A stretch of 64,000 bases of DNA from Paenibacillus curdlanolyticus YK9 (GTDB lineage Bacteria; Bacillota; Bacilli; Paenibacillales; Paenibacillaceae), in NCBI RefSeq assembly GCF_000179615.1, contig NZ_AEDD01000006.1, positions 33,501-97,500 of the forward strand. The letters are read 5' to 3'. Below the pieces are notes generated by a model. That model made no database searches. It was not told where the DNA came from and saw nothing but the letters and a program-made list of their open reading frames with translations. Shown here in pieces: positions 28,309-35,997 of this stretch (position 1 is the stretch's first letter; each line of letters starts with the position of its first letter). Position numbers and translations under genes: made by a program.

Positions 28309-29196
28309 TTAAACTCCTAGCGCTTTGCCCATTTGGGAAAGCGGTTCTGCCAGTGCGTCAAGCGCTTGGCTAAGGGCACGCGTGTCTTCTTGTTTAAGCT
28401 CGGTGTAAGGCACATAGCCGTCACCCGATTTATATTTGGCGAGCAGCTCGTTCAGCGTCGTGAACTTCTCACCGATGCTTTTCTCGAGTGCCGCATCCTT
28501 CTCTGCAAGCTCAGGCTTCAGCAGCTCGTAGATTTTGTTCGCGCCTTCTACGTTGGCAACAAAATCATACAAGTCTGTACGGGAGTAACGCTCCTCCTCG
28601 CCTGTTACTTTGGAGGACGACACCTCGTTCAACAGCTCAACCGCACCCGTCGTCAGCATCGCCGTGTCCACTTCGACCGTCTCCATCAATGCGCGCATCG
28701 ATTTGACATCGTTAAGCAAACGGTCAGCATACTCCTCGTATCCTGCTGTCTTCTTATCCACCCAGAGACCTTTCTCGATCCGGTGGAAGCCGCGCCATTC
28801 CTTATCGTCTACGTCGCCTTCCCGAGCATCGATATTCGGGTCAAAATCGCCCAGCGCCTCTGCGATCGGCTCGATCCGTTCATAGTACATGCGCGTCGGC
28901 GCATACAGGCTTTTAGCCGTTTCCAGGTCGCCGCCTTTAACCGCTGCAACGAACTTCTCCGTTTCCACAATGAGCTGATCGCTCTGCTCGATCGAGAATT
29001 GGCGATATTGCGCCAGCACGTCCTTCAGTTTCTCGTTCAAATCAGTGGAAGCGTCCGTCGCTTTCGTGTCAGTCTCTTGTGTTTGTGCAGCCTCAACCGG
29101 CTTGTCGGTTTCCTTTTCCTTCGAATCAGACGAGCACCCTGTGAATACAACCGACATCGATAATACAAGTGCTACAAACGTTAATCTAGCTTTCAT
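28309..29196 (-). CDS. efeO: EfeO iron-binding lipoprotein (imelysin/M75 family)
   Basis: 295 residues from the ATG at 29196 with GGAGAGG upstream; an in-frame TTG three codons earlier is less likely. The lipobox VVFTGC anchors it to the membrane. The mature part is the helical imelysin-like domain with WRGFHRIEKGLW, the GxHxxE-like metal site of EfeO family proteins. It lacks the cupredoxin domain of Escherichia coli EfeO, as in other Firmicutes. It is the first gene of the operon behind a Fur-box promoter. Confidence 0.93.
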   Translation of the reverse strand: MKARLTFVALVLSMSVVFTGCSSDSKEKETDKPVEAAQTQETDTKATDASTDLNEKLKDVLAQYRQFSIEQSDQLIVETEKFVAAVKGGDLETAKSLYAPTRMYYERIEPIAEALGDFDPNIDAREGDVDDKEWRGFHRIEKGLWVDKKTAGYEEYADRLLNDVKSMRALMETVEVDTAMLTTGAVELLNEVSSSKVTGEEERYSRTDLYDFVANVEGANKIYELLKPELAEKDAALEKSIGEKFTTLNELLAKYKSGDGYVPYTELKQEDTRALSQALDALAEPLSQMGKALGV

Positions 29197-29304
29197 CGTG
29201 AACAACCTCTCCTCAGCAACTTAATAATATATGAAATCTATGGGCTCTACCCTTGTAAACTTTTTGTAAGATTACGGTTCATACCATAAGACTATCCAAT
29301 TTGC

Positions 29305-29334
29305 AGTATATTCGCTATTGATAATCATTGTCAA
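29305..29334 (-). promoter_or_regulatory. efe promoter with overlapping Fur box
   Basis: On the minus strand TTGACA (29334-29329), an 18-bp spacer and TATACT (29310-29305). The Fur-type sequence TGATAATCATTGTCA (29319-29333) matches the 7-1-7 consensus at 14 of 15 positions and covers the -35 box, so iron-bound Fur should block the operon. Confidence 0.85.
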
Positions 29335-29472
29335 CGTTCAATTTAATCCTTCCAAAATCGTTCACATTTGGGTGGATCGTCCTAGCAAACAAGCCTTCCT
29401 CTGCATACCGTATGAAGACGAAGCTTGTACGTCTGATAGGAACCTTTTTCAGGCAGAGGAGGAATTGAATCG

Positions 29473-30447
29473 ATGATTGCATATGTTCTAGGTGGCGCTA
29501 TCGGCGCTGTGCTTATCCTTTCAATATGGGGAAGCCTGTATTGGCGAGAGCGATGGCTTGAATCCTATATAATGGAAGAGGAAGAACCTGACGGCCCATA
29601 TAACGTTATTTTACGCAAAAAATCGCCCTATCAAAAAATAGCAGTCGCAGAGTCAGACGGCATCTATCATTTATACGCCGATGGCAGCGAGATGCTAAGC
29701 ACGGACAAAGCCGAGGACCAGTACGCGGAAGCCATTGTTCATATCCCGATGGCTGCGGCCCGCAACCGCGAGTCTGTGCTCATCATCGGCTCAGGCGCAG
29801 GCATTACCGCTCGCGAGGTGCTCCGCTATGAGGAGGTCGAATCGATAACAGCCGTTGACCTCGATCCGCTCATCGTCGAGATGGGCCGAACCTTCGAGCC
29901 GTTCGTCGCCTTTACGCGCGGCTCATTGAACGATCCACGCGTCACAACGGTATTAGAGGATGGGCGGACTTTTATCGAAACAAGCAATGACCGTTGGAAC
30001 GTCATTATTATCGATCTACCCGATCCATCCATGCAGGCGCCAGCATTAAACAAGCTTTTTTCAGTTGAGTTCTACCGGTTGCTCAAAACGCGGCTGCATC
30101 CCGGAGGAGCTATCGCAATCGCCTGCTCGGTCGTATCGACGTCACCCGAGTATCTCGCAGCTGTTCGAGCAACGCTCAAGACAGCAGGCTTCAGCGTTGC
30201 GCCCTACCACTGGGACTATATTGTCGAGTTCGCGGTCGACTGGGGCTTCTGCCTAGCCACGCTAAGGCCGATGGACGTGCTCTCGCTAGAGCCGCTCGTT
30301 TCCGTGCAGCATTTGTCAGAGGAACGGCTGGAGGACATGTTCCGCCTGCCGCGTTATTTGCGCGTGGAATGGGACGAGGATGAGGTGCAGACGGATAAAA
30401 ATACGCTGTTGGCGGACATTTTAGCCGGTGAGTTTCAAGACTATTAG
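29473..30447 (+). CDS. Spermidine-synthase-like methyltransferase-fold protein with N-terminal membrane anchor
   Basis: 324 residues. One N-terminal helix (VLGGAIGAVLILSIWG) is followed by the polyamine-synthase fold: YQKIAVAESDGIYHLYADG, VLIIGSGAGITAREVL, AVDLDPLIVEMG, and DVLSL-type C-terminus. The catalytic-site segment reads IIDLPDPSMQAP, close to the D-L-P-D-P of membrane-associated spermidine synthase relatives. Whether it makes polyamines is uncertain, since many such paralogues have other roles. It stands alone, divergent from the efe operon. Confidence 0.75.
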   Translation: MIAYVLGGAIGAVLILSIWGSLYWRERWLESYIMEEEEPDGPYNVILRKKSPYQKIAVAESDGIYHLYADGSEMLSTDKAEDQYAEAIVHIPMAAARNRESVLIIGSGAGITAREVLRYEEVESITAVDLDPLIVEMGRTFEPFVAFTRGSLNDPRVTTVLEDGRTFIETSNDRWNVIIIDLPDPSMQAPALNKLFSVEFYRLLKTRLHPGGAIAIACSVVSTSPEYLAAVRATLKTAGFSVAPYHWDYIVEFAVDWGFCLATLRPMDVLSLEPLVSVQHLSEERLEDMFRLPRYLRVEWDEDEVQTDKNTLLADILAGEFQDY

Positions 30448-30449
30448 CC

Positions 30450-30690
30450 TCGGTGGTGGAGCGACCGGCCCGCTCCGGGACCGATAGGGCAGATTTTTGT
30501 GCCCTATTCGCACTGCCGGCCCGCCTCGGGACCAATAGGGCAGATTTTTGTGCCCTATTCGCACTGCCGGCCCGCCTCGGGACCAATAGGGCAGATTTTT
30601 GTGCCCTATTCGCACTGCCGGCCCGCCTCGGGCCGAATAGGGCAGATTTTTGTGCCCTATTCGCACTGCCGGCCCGCTCCGGGCCGATGT
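30450..30690. repeat. Second array of 51-bp hairpin repeats, four copies
   Basis: The core ATAGGGCAGATTTTTG begins at 30484, 30535, 30586 and 30637, an exact 51-bp period, with partial units on both sides. Each forms ATAGGGCA with TGCCCTAT. The 28-bp core is the same as in the 17.4-18.0 kb array, with a paired A-T to C-G change in the stem. It sits directly after the spermidine-synthase-like gene. The remaining bases to 30895 show no gene. Confidence 0.95.
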
Positions 30691-30895
30691 TCGTATGAGG
30701 ATCAGACTTTCCTAAACGGATTAATAATCAGGATAAACCATTTTATCAATCATCACGAAAGATTTTAAATTATTAATAATACTTCAACCTCTTTATTCCC
30801 CAGTATCACTAGACTGTAGCTCCTATTATTGTAAAGGCCGAGCCTTTTAACAGAAAGCGCTTTATTTTACACGTTATTTCCCGGGAATTAATAAA

Positions 30896-30920
30896 ACCGA
30901 AAGCATGTTTTGCTTCCGGT
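30896..30920 (-). terminator. Terminator of the DUF4097 gene
   Basis: ACCGGAAGCA and TGCTTTCGGT arms on the minus strand with a short loop, then TTTATT. Confidence 0.8.
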
Positions 30921-30950
30921 TCCTTTACTCCTTTCCTCTATCCGATAAAG

Positions 30951-31862
30951 CTAATCCAACTGAAAATCGCCGCTGCCTGTGCGAACCTTCAGCTTTATCT
31001 CCCCGTCACCGAACATCCCTACAATACGTGATCGATTCTCGCCTCGCTCACTACCGCTGAAGCCCTCCCACCGAATCCGACCATCGCCCGAACCAGCGTC
31101 AAAATCGATGGCAAGCGACTTCGGCGCCACCGCCAGCTTAACTTTAATATCACCGCTGCCCGTTCTCAGATCCGTATTGCGCTCAATGGCGTACTGGTCT
31201 AACCGAATATTGCCCGAGCCCGTATCCATTTGAAACTCAGCTTTGCTCTCGATTACCTTAATGTTGCCACTGCCCGAGCGAATCCATCCACGATCACCCG
31301 TCAATTGACTCGCCGTTATATTGCCCGAGCCCGTATGCAGCTGAATCATTTGCTTCGTCTTCACATTACTGATCACTAAGTCACCGCTGCCTGTATCCAA
31401 ATCAATGTCCACGGACCCCACGTCTTTCGCATGAATATTCCCGCTGCCTGTATGCATGCGTACCGTGTTCCACTCTGCATCGGGCAGCTCGATCGCCAGC
31501 TCCAGGTTGCTCCAATTGAGCCAGTTCAACCAGCCTTTCGGACGGTCAATTCCGATTTCTAATGTGTCCCCGCGGCGCTCCGACCGAATTGCAAGCTCTT
31601 CACTCAACCGTTCGCTTACGTTTCCCGTTAATCGAATGCCAATCGTATCCCCTTTGCTGCGGACAAGAACGACATCCGCGCTCTCTACGCTCAGATAAAT
31701 GTTCCTAATCCCTTCGGCAGCAGCCGACTGGCTTTGAGCGATCCGTTCTTTTTTCCAAAACATAAAGGTGCCACTACTCTTTGTTCCTTGCTGTGCAGAT
31801 GCAACAATGCCAACTAATCCAGCAATAATAAGCACGACGCCAATTCCCACCCTTCGATTCAT
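30951..31862 (-). CDS. DUF4097-type beta-helix membrane-anchored protein
   Basis: 303 residues from the ATG at 31862, nine bases after GGAGG; the ATG two codons earlier is too close to the site. A single N-terminal helix (VGIGVVLIIAGLVGIVAS) leads to a repeat-rich beta domain in which HTGSGNI, DTGSGDL, RSGSGNI and RTGSGDI recur about every 20-25 residues. That is the signature of the DUF4097/GIN-type beta-helix. Homologues often accompany PspC/LiaI envelope-stress modules; none is adjacent here. Function unknown. Confidence 0.8.
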   Translation of the reverse strand: MNRRVGIGVVLIIAGLVGIVASAQQGTKSSGTFMFWKKERIAQSQSAAAEGIRNIYLSVESADVVLVRSKGDTIGIRLTGNVSERLSEELAIRSERRGDTLEIGIDRPKGWLNWLNWSNLELAIELPDAEWNTVRMHTGSGNIHAKDVGSVDIDLDTGSGDLVISNVKTKQMIQLHTGSGNITASQLTGDRGWIRSGSGNIKVIESKAEFQMDTGSGNIRLDQYAIERNTDLRTGSGDIKVKLAVAPKSLAIDFDAGSGDGRIRWEGFSGSERGENRSRIVGMFGDGEIKLKVRTGSGDFQLD

Positions 31863-32105
31863 GTACATTCACCTCCCGATTCAAGCAGTTGCTTAGTTAG
31901 CTTCAGCTTATCATGCGAGTTGAATCAGGCGCATTCATCCGACGGCGTATTCGCTCCCCGCCTGCGGTCCAGTTCCTTGCAGTCTGTAATCATCCTCCTT
32001 TTGCCTCATATATACTCCGCTGCTATGTACGCGTTATTTACCATCTCCCTCGCATTGGCTTGCCATGTTACAATAGAATCATATGATTGAAAGGAGTGAA
32101 GCGGT

Positions 32106-32777
32106 ATGCGCACTTATATCGTGTACGATCTAGAATTTACCGTCCTCCGCAAGCAGCAGTATGCAGCCGACATTATTGAGATCGGTGCCGTCAAATTGAC
32201 CGATGGCGACCAAGGCCCGATTGAAATTGATCGATTCCAAACGTATGTGAAGCCGGAGCGCAATAAAGTGATTACGACGCACACGACAGAGTTTACTGGC
32301 ATCACGCAAGAACAGGTCGACGCTGCGCCAACTTTTCCAGATGCAATTGATTTGTTCCGGCAATGGATTGGCGATACAACATACTATTTATGCTCGTGGG
32401 GACCAGACGATAAACAGCATTTTGTCCGTCAATGCCGTGACATGAAGATCGAGCTCAACTGGCTGCGCAACATGAACGATCTCCAGTTGTATTATACAAA
32501 GCTGCAAGGCAATGATGCCAGCAAGCGAATTGGCTTAGCAAGAGCGCTTGAAACCGCTGGATTCGTCTTCGACGGCGCCCAGCATCGCGCACTGGATGAT
32601 GCAGCTAACACAGCTCGATTGTTCGTCCGCATGTTTGATCAGATTACGCTTGAGCAAAATAATGCGGCAGACGACCCGCTCTATGAGACGAAGCTTGTCT
32701 ATTCCAGCAGCGATGATGGCGACGAAGGCCATAACCCGTTTGGTCATCTTGCCTCGTTGTTCAATAAACCACAGTAG
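32106..32777 (+). CDS. DEDDh 3'-5' exonuclease (RNase T/KapD type)
   Basis: 223 residues, SD AAAGGAG. The exonuclease motifs are DLEFT near residue 9 (Exo I), LCSWGPDDKQ (Exo II) and HRALDDAANTARLF (Exo III, DEDDh class), so the catalytic Asp/Glu/Asp/His/Asp set is complete. The layout resembles the sporulation inhibitor KapD. The C-terminal 35 residues are acidic and probably disordered. Substrate (RNA or DNA) cannot be decided from sequence. Confidence 0.85.
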   Translation: MRTYIVYDLEFTVLRKQQYAADIIEIGAVKLTDGDQGPIEIDRFQTYVKPERNKVITTHTTEFTGITQEQVDAAPTFPDAIDLFRQWIGDTTYYLCSWGPDDKQHFVRQCRDMKIELNWLRNMNDLQLYYTKLQGNDASKRIGLARALETAGFVFDGAQHRALDDAANTARLFVRMFDQITLEQNNAADDPLYETKLVYSSSDDGDEGHNPFGHLASLFNKPQ

Positions 32778-32796
32778 AAGCCCCTATAAGGGGCTT
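32778..32796 (+). terminator. Hairpin after the exonuclease gene
   Basis: AAGCCCCT and AGGGGCTT with a three-base loop. The downstream T-tract is weak. Confidence 0.5.
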
Positions 32797-32817
32797 CCGC
32801 TCGTTTGTTACCCTCGT

Positions 32818-33393
32818 CTACATCACTAGACGAACCGGTCGTTTCGTGAATCGATTGGCATAAGCAGATGCTCCATATGATTCTGGTTTGGTTCGCGGCG
32901 TGTACATGCCCATCGCTTTCACCCTTCCGATCATCTCATCCACATACAAGGATGTCGGATTGCGGATTGGTTCCGTTCCTGCATCAATATCGATGAATGT
33001 TTCCAGCGATGCCCCTTGATACACGTACGGCATTAGCAACTCCTCAATTCGCGTGAACAAAGGCTCCATGAAGAAATACCCCGTTTCCTGAGACAGTGCC
33101 GTTTCCAACGAAAGCTTCTCCCGCAAGGATGTTACCGGCCTCATCACAACCGACTGCCGATAGCACGCCCATACCCCTTTTCCCAGCCTTCGAATGATGA
33201 CACCCGTTACGAATTTCGTATAATCACGAAACACCTGGCTGTCTGTTCCAATGACGAACTGGTAAGGCGCCCTCACATCCTGCGAGACGAAGTGAACAAT
33301 TCGAGCGCTGACATCCTCTACTGTCATCCGAGACTCCGACACGTTCTGAAACAGCATATCTCCGTGATAAGCTACTACGCTCTTCTTGCCCAT
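32818..33393 (-). CDS. YkuK-like ribonuclease H-fold protein
   Basis: 191 residues from the ATG at 33393, eight bases after AGGTGG; the frame is open 63 codons further but that part is unlike any YkuK. The segment FVIGTDSQVF followed by FVTGVIIRR is the YkuK family pattern, with an Asp suited to an RNase H-like fold. IDIDAGTEPIRNPT holds a second acidic cluster. B. subtilis YkuK has no firm function. It faces the exonuclease gene tail to tail. Confidence 0.75.
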   Translation of the reverse strand: MGKKSVVAYHGDMLFQNVSESRMTVEDVSARIVHFVSQDVRAPYQFVIGTDSQVFRDYTKFVTGVIIRRLGKGVWACYRQSVVMRPVTSLREKLSLETALSQETGYFFMEPLFTRIEELLMPYVYQGASLETFIDIDAGTEPIRNPTSLYVDEMIGRVKAMGMYTPRTKPESYGASAYANRFTKRPVRLVM

Positions 33394-33489
33394 CGTCGTC
33401 TTCGCCACCTGTCTGTTTGACGCCCCGCCTATGTAAGCAAATGAGGCCGTCAATCTCAGTGTTCCGAATAGTGGAAGGTAGCTTGAAAT

Positions 33490-33553
33490 AAAAAATCGCC
33501 GCCAAGCTACGCGTACACTGCAAAGCAGTATACGGCAGCTTGTTAAACGGCGA
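33490..33553 (-). terminator. Long terminator of the ABC permease gene
   Basis: A multi-segment stem (CGCCG, AAGCT, GCGTA, ACTGC with their complements) around a small loop, then TTTTTTA on the minus strand. Confidence 0.8.
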
Positions 33554-33638
33554 CTTCTGATTAGGTATAGAGCAACGATCATTACTGTGTCTACCTATAG
33601 CGTATCCATTAACCTTGCTTCTTGTCAACCCGCCGTCT

Positions 33639-34382
33639 TTATACGATGTCCCATCGGAAATACTTGCGGCTGATTACGATCCCTAACCCGACAATCACCG
33701 ACAAAACAATTACATCCACAAGGCTTGAAGAGGTGAACAACTGGCCTGACCAACCGTTCTGCAAAAGATGAACCGCATATTTCAGCGGAATAAGCGCCGC
33801 TACATTCTGCAAGCTGCTCGGCAGCGACTCAAGCGGAATAGTCGCCCCCGACAAAAACATCATCGGATACAACGCTACGAACCCGATGGCCATTGCGCTC
33901 TGAAACTTTTTGGCGATACTGGCTACGACGAAGCCGATAGCGAAAAATGCACCCGCTGACAGCAACAGCGCCATGACAAACTGTGCCACGTTGATCACAA
34001 GAGATGCATGGAAAGCAAGTCTGGCGATAATAATAATTTCTAGCGTGCCTGCAAATACCGCGAACAGCCCTTTGGTTAATATCGCTTGCACGATAACTGC
34101 CGGATGAAGCGGCGTTCCCTTAAGCCTCTTGTACACGCCTCGCTCACGATCTATTACTGCCTGTAAGCCGATAATGAAAAAACCTGACGTGAACAATACG
34201 ATGCCAATCATGCCCGGTATATACCGACTTAAGTATTGTGAAACATCCGACTGCTGCGCCTCAAACATCTTACCGAAAAAGTAAAAGCAAGCAGCCGGCA
34301 TAACAAACACAAAGAATAATCCAATAATCTCACGGAAAAACAGCCGAAGCTCCATCTTGGTGTGCATCAACATCGATTGCAT
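33639..34382 (-). CDS. ABC-2 type transporter permease
   Basis: 247 residues from the ATG at 34382, which overlaps the ATPase stop as TAATG behind a GGGGAG site. Six membrane segments and the conserved VYKRLKGTPLHPAVIVQAILTKGL loop place it in the ABC-2/DrrB family, which exports antibiotics, lipids or peptides. LYPMMFLSGATIPLESLP is the usual late loop. It is the last gene of the com-locus strand run and is followed by a strong terminator. A role in export of the ComX product or a related metabolite is possible but unproven. Confidence 0.85.
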   Translation of the reverse strand: MQSMLMHTKMELRLFFREIIGLFFVFVMPAACFYFFGKMFEAQQSDVSQYLSRYIPGMIGIVLFTSGFFIIGLQAVIDRERGVYKRLKGTPLHPAVIVQAILTKGLFAVFAGTLEIIIIARLAFHASLVINVAQFVMALLLSAGAFFAIGFVVASIAKKFQSAMAIGFVALYPMMFLSGATIPLESLPSSLQNVAALIPLKYAVHLLQNGWSGQLFTSSSLVDVIVLSVIVGLGIVISRKYFRWDIV

Positions 34383-35122
34383 TAGGCCGTCTCTCCCCTC
34401 CACCTTAACGACGTTAACTGAAGATTCATTTGATCGACTTCGTTGATCCCGAATGACAGTTTGCGTTTGATTTCTTGTGGGGTATTGCATAAAGATAGTT
34501 CCCCTCCTACGATCAACGCAACGCGATCACAATGCTGTTGAGCCTCTTCCATCTGTGAGGTTGAGACTACGATGGTCTTACCTTCTCCACGCAGACGCTT
34601 CAAAATAGTCCAAAGCTCCGTCTGAGCCTGAGGCTCAAGCCCAGAAGATGGCTCGTCCAAAAAAATAATATCTGGATCGTTCACCAAAGCAAGTGCGAAT
34701 GCAACACGTTGTTTCCAATTTTCCGTTAAATCCATAACATATTGATTCAAGTAGGGCTGCAAAGCTAGCATCGAAATAATTTCGTTCAAATTCCGTTTCT
34801 TCTTGTAATAAGAGCGAAAAAGCTGCAATACTTCCTTCACTTTGATCCGATCATGAAGCGAAGTATCCTGCAATTGAAAACCTATCCGCTGCTTCAATTG
34901 ATCAGCGTATTTATCCGCATCCATACCCAATAGATGCAGCTGACCGCTATCCGCTTTCTGAATACCAATCAACAACTCAATCAATGTTGTTTTGCCGGAT
35001 CCTCTAGGACCGATCACACCGAATATCTCGCCTCGATGGATGCGCAGCGTAATGCCGCGTATCGCTCGAATCATGCCATATGATTTCAACATGCCCGTGG
35101 CATCGATTGCGTAACCCGAAAT
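34382..35122 (-). CDS. ABC transporter ATPase with degenerate signature, probable ATT start
   Basis: 246 residues if translation starts at the ATT at 35122, six bases after GGAGGG. The resulting N-terminus (SGYAIDATGMLKSYG) completes the normal first beta-strand, which the downstream ATG at 35092 would cut off. Walker A is GPRGSGKT (38-45), the Q-loop FQLQD and Walker B DIIFLDEP are present. However, the LSGGQ signature reads LTENWKQ, and the H-loop histidine is replaced (STSQMEEAQ instead of TTHYMEEA). Both changes affect ATP hydrolysis. It pairs with the downstream ABC-2 permease by a TAATG overlap. It may hydrolyse ATP poorly, or act as a sensor. Confidence 0.8.
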   Translation of the reverse strand: MSGYAIDATGMLKSYGMIRAIRGITLRIHRGEIFGVIGPRGSGKTTLIELLIGIQKADSGQLHLLGMDADKYADQLKQRIGFQLQDTSLHDRIKVKEVLQLFRSYYKKKRNLNEIISMLALQPYLNQYVMDLTENWKQRVAFALALVNDPDIIFLDEPSSGLEPQAQTELWTILKRLRGEGKTIVVSTSQMEEAQQHCDRVALIVGGELSLCNTPQEIKRKLSFGINEVDQMNLQLTSLRWRGETA

Positions 35123-35274
35123 GAATATCCCTCCAATCCTTACGGACCCTCAACCAGAGCCAGTCCGTCGTATTACAATCGTATACCAAGCGTGTCGATT
35201 TATCACCGAAATCTACCATGCATAGCCCCGCATAAACATTGCGTGTCGACGCAACCGCCCCGCATGAATACAAT

Positions 35275-35313
35275 AAAAGCCTATCAAACGGTACATCACC
35301 GCATGATAGGCTT
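35275..35313 (-). terminator. Terminator after comA
   Basis: AAGCCTATCA and its complement with a 17-nt loop, then TTTTATTG on the minus strand. This separates comA from the ABC genes. Confidence 0.8.
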
Positions 35314-35331
35314 GGTATTATTTGTTATACA

Positions 35332-35997
35332 CTACGAGTTATACGTAAGATCCCGCTCATTAATCAATCCTAATCGATTCGCTTCAACAATCGCCTCTGA
35401 TCGTGATCGAACGCCGAGCTTCTCGAATATACGAGTCAAGTTATACTCTACCGTACGCTGGCTGATATACAGCTTAGCCGCAATCTCCTTATTGCTGCCT
35501 CCGCTTGCGACTTCTCGAAGGATCAACTGCTCCTTCTCATTGATCGAGACTTCTTCCACGGTCTTGCCGTCCGTCTGCTGGAAGCGAACCTCGCTGCGTC
35601 TCAACTGCTTTAATAATTGAATAGGCACGACTGCCTCTCCACGCAACGCGCAACGGATTGCAGTAATCAACTGTTCACGCGTTGCCGCCTTGCTAATAAA
35701 ACCGGAAACGCCCGAATCCATAAGCATATTGTAATGGGAAGCAAGGTCATAGCCGGTATAAATCAACACGATCGCATCCGCATTCGCCATTGTCACCCGT
35801 TTGGTCAGCTCAAGTCCGCTAATCACCGGCATGTTTAGATCAAATAACATAAGATCGTAGGTTTCATGTTCAAGCTTCTCCAACGCTTCAACGCCGGAGA
35901 ATACGATCGTCACTTTGATATCCGGGTCCTGCTCAATCATATGTCTGGTTCCTTCTCCAACAGAAGGATGGTCGTCCACCAATAATACGCGTATCAT
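35332..35997 (-). CDS. comA: ComA-like response regulator
   Basis: 221 residues. The receiver domain has the acidic pair DD at 8-9, the phospho-acceptor D53 in LMLFDLNMP, Thr (YTG) and Lys (FISKAATR). The C-terminal LuxR/NarL helix-turn-helix reads ILREVASGGSNKEIAAKLYISQRTVEYNLTRIFEKLGV. The start overlaps the comP1 stop by ATGA with GAGGAGGAAT upstream. In Bacillus ComA, phosphorylated by ComP, activates competence, surfactin and related genes. Here the adjacent kinase (comP1) lacks its N-box, so phosphate would have to come from comP2. Confidence 0.85.
   Translation of the reverse strand: MIRVLLVDDHPSVGEGTRHMIEQDPDIKVTIVFSGVEALEKLEHETYDLMLFDLNMPVISGLELTKRVTMANADAIVLIYTGYDLASHYNMLMDSGVSGFISKAATREQLITAIRCALRGEAVVPIQLLKQLRRSEVRFQQTDGKTVEEVSINEKEQLILREVASGGSNKEIAAKLYISQRTVEYNLTRIFEKLGVRSRSEAIVEANRLGLINERDLTYNS

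Noticed and set aside
30191..30768. Short repeat proteins in the second array
   Set aside because: Same cause as above: the 51-bp hairpin repeat keeps frames open on both strands.
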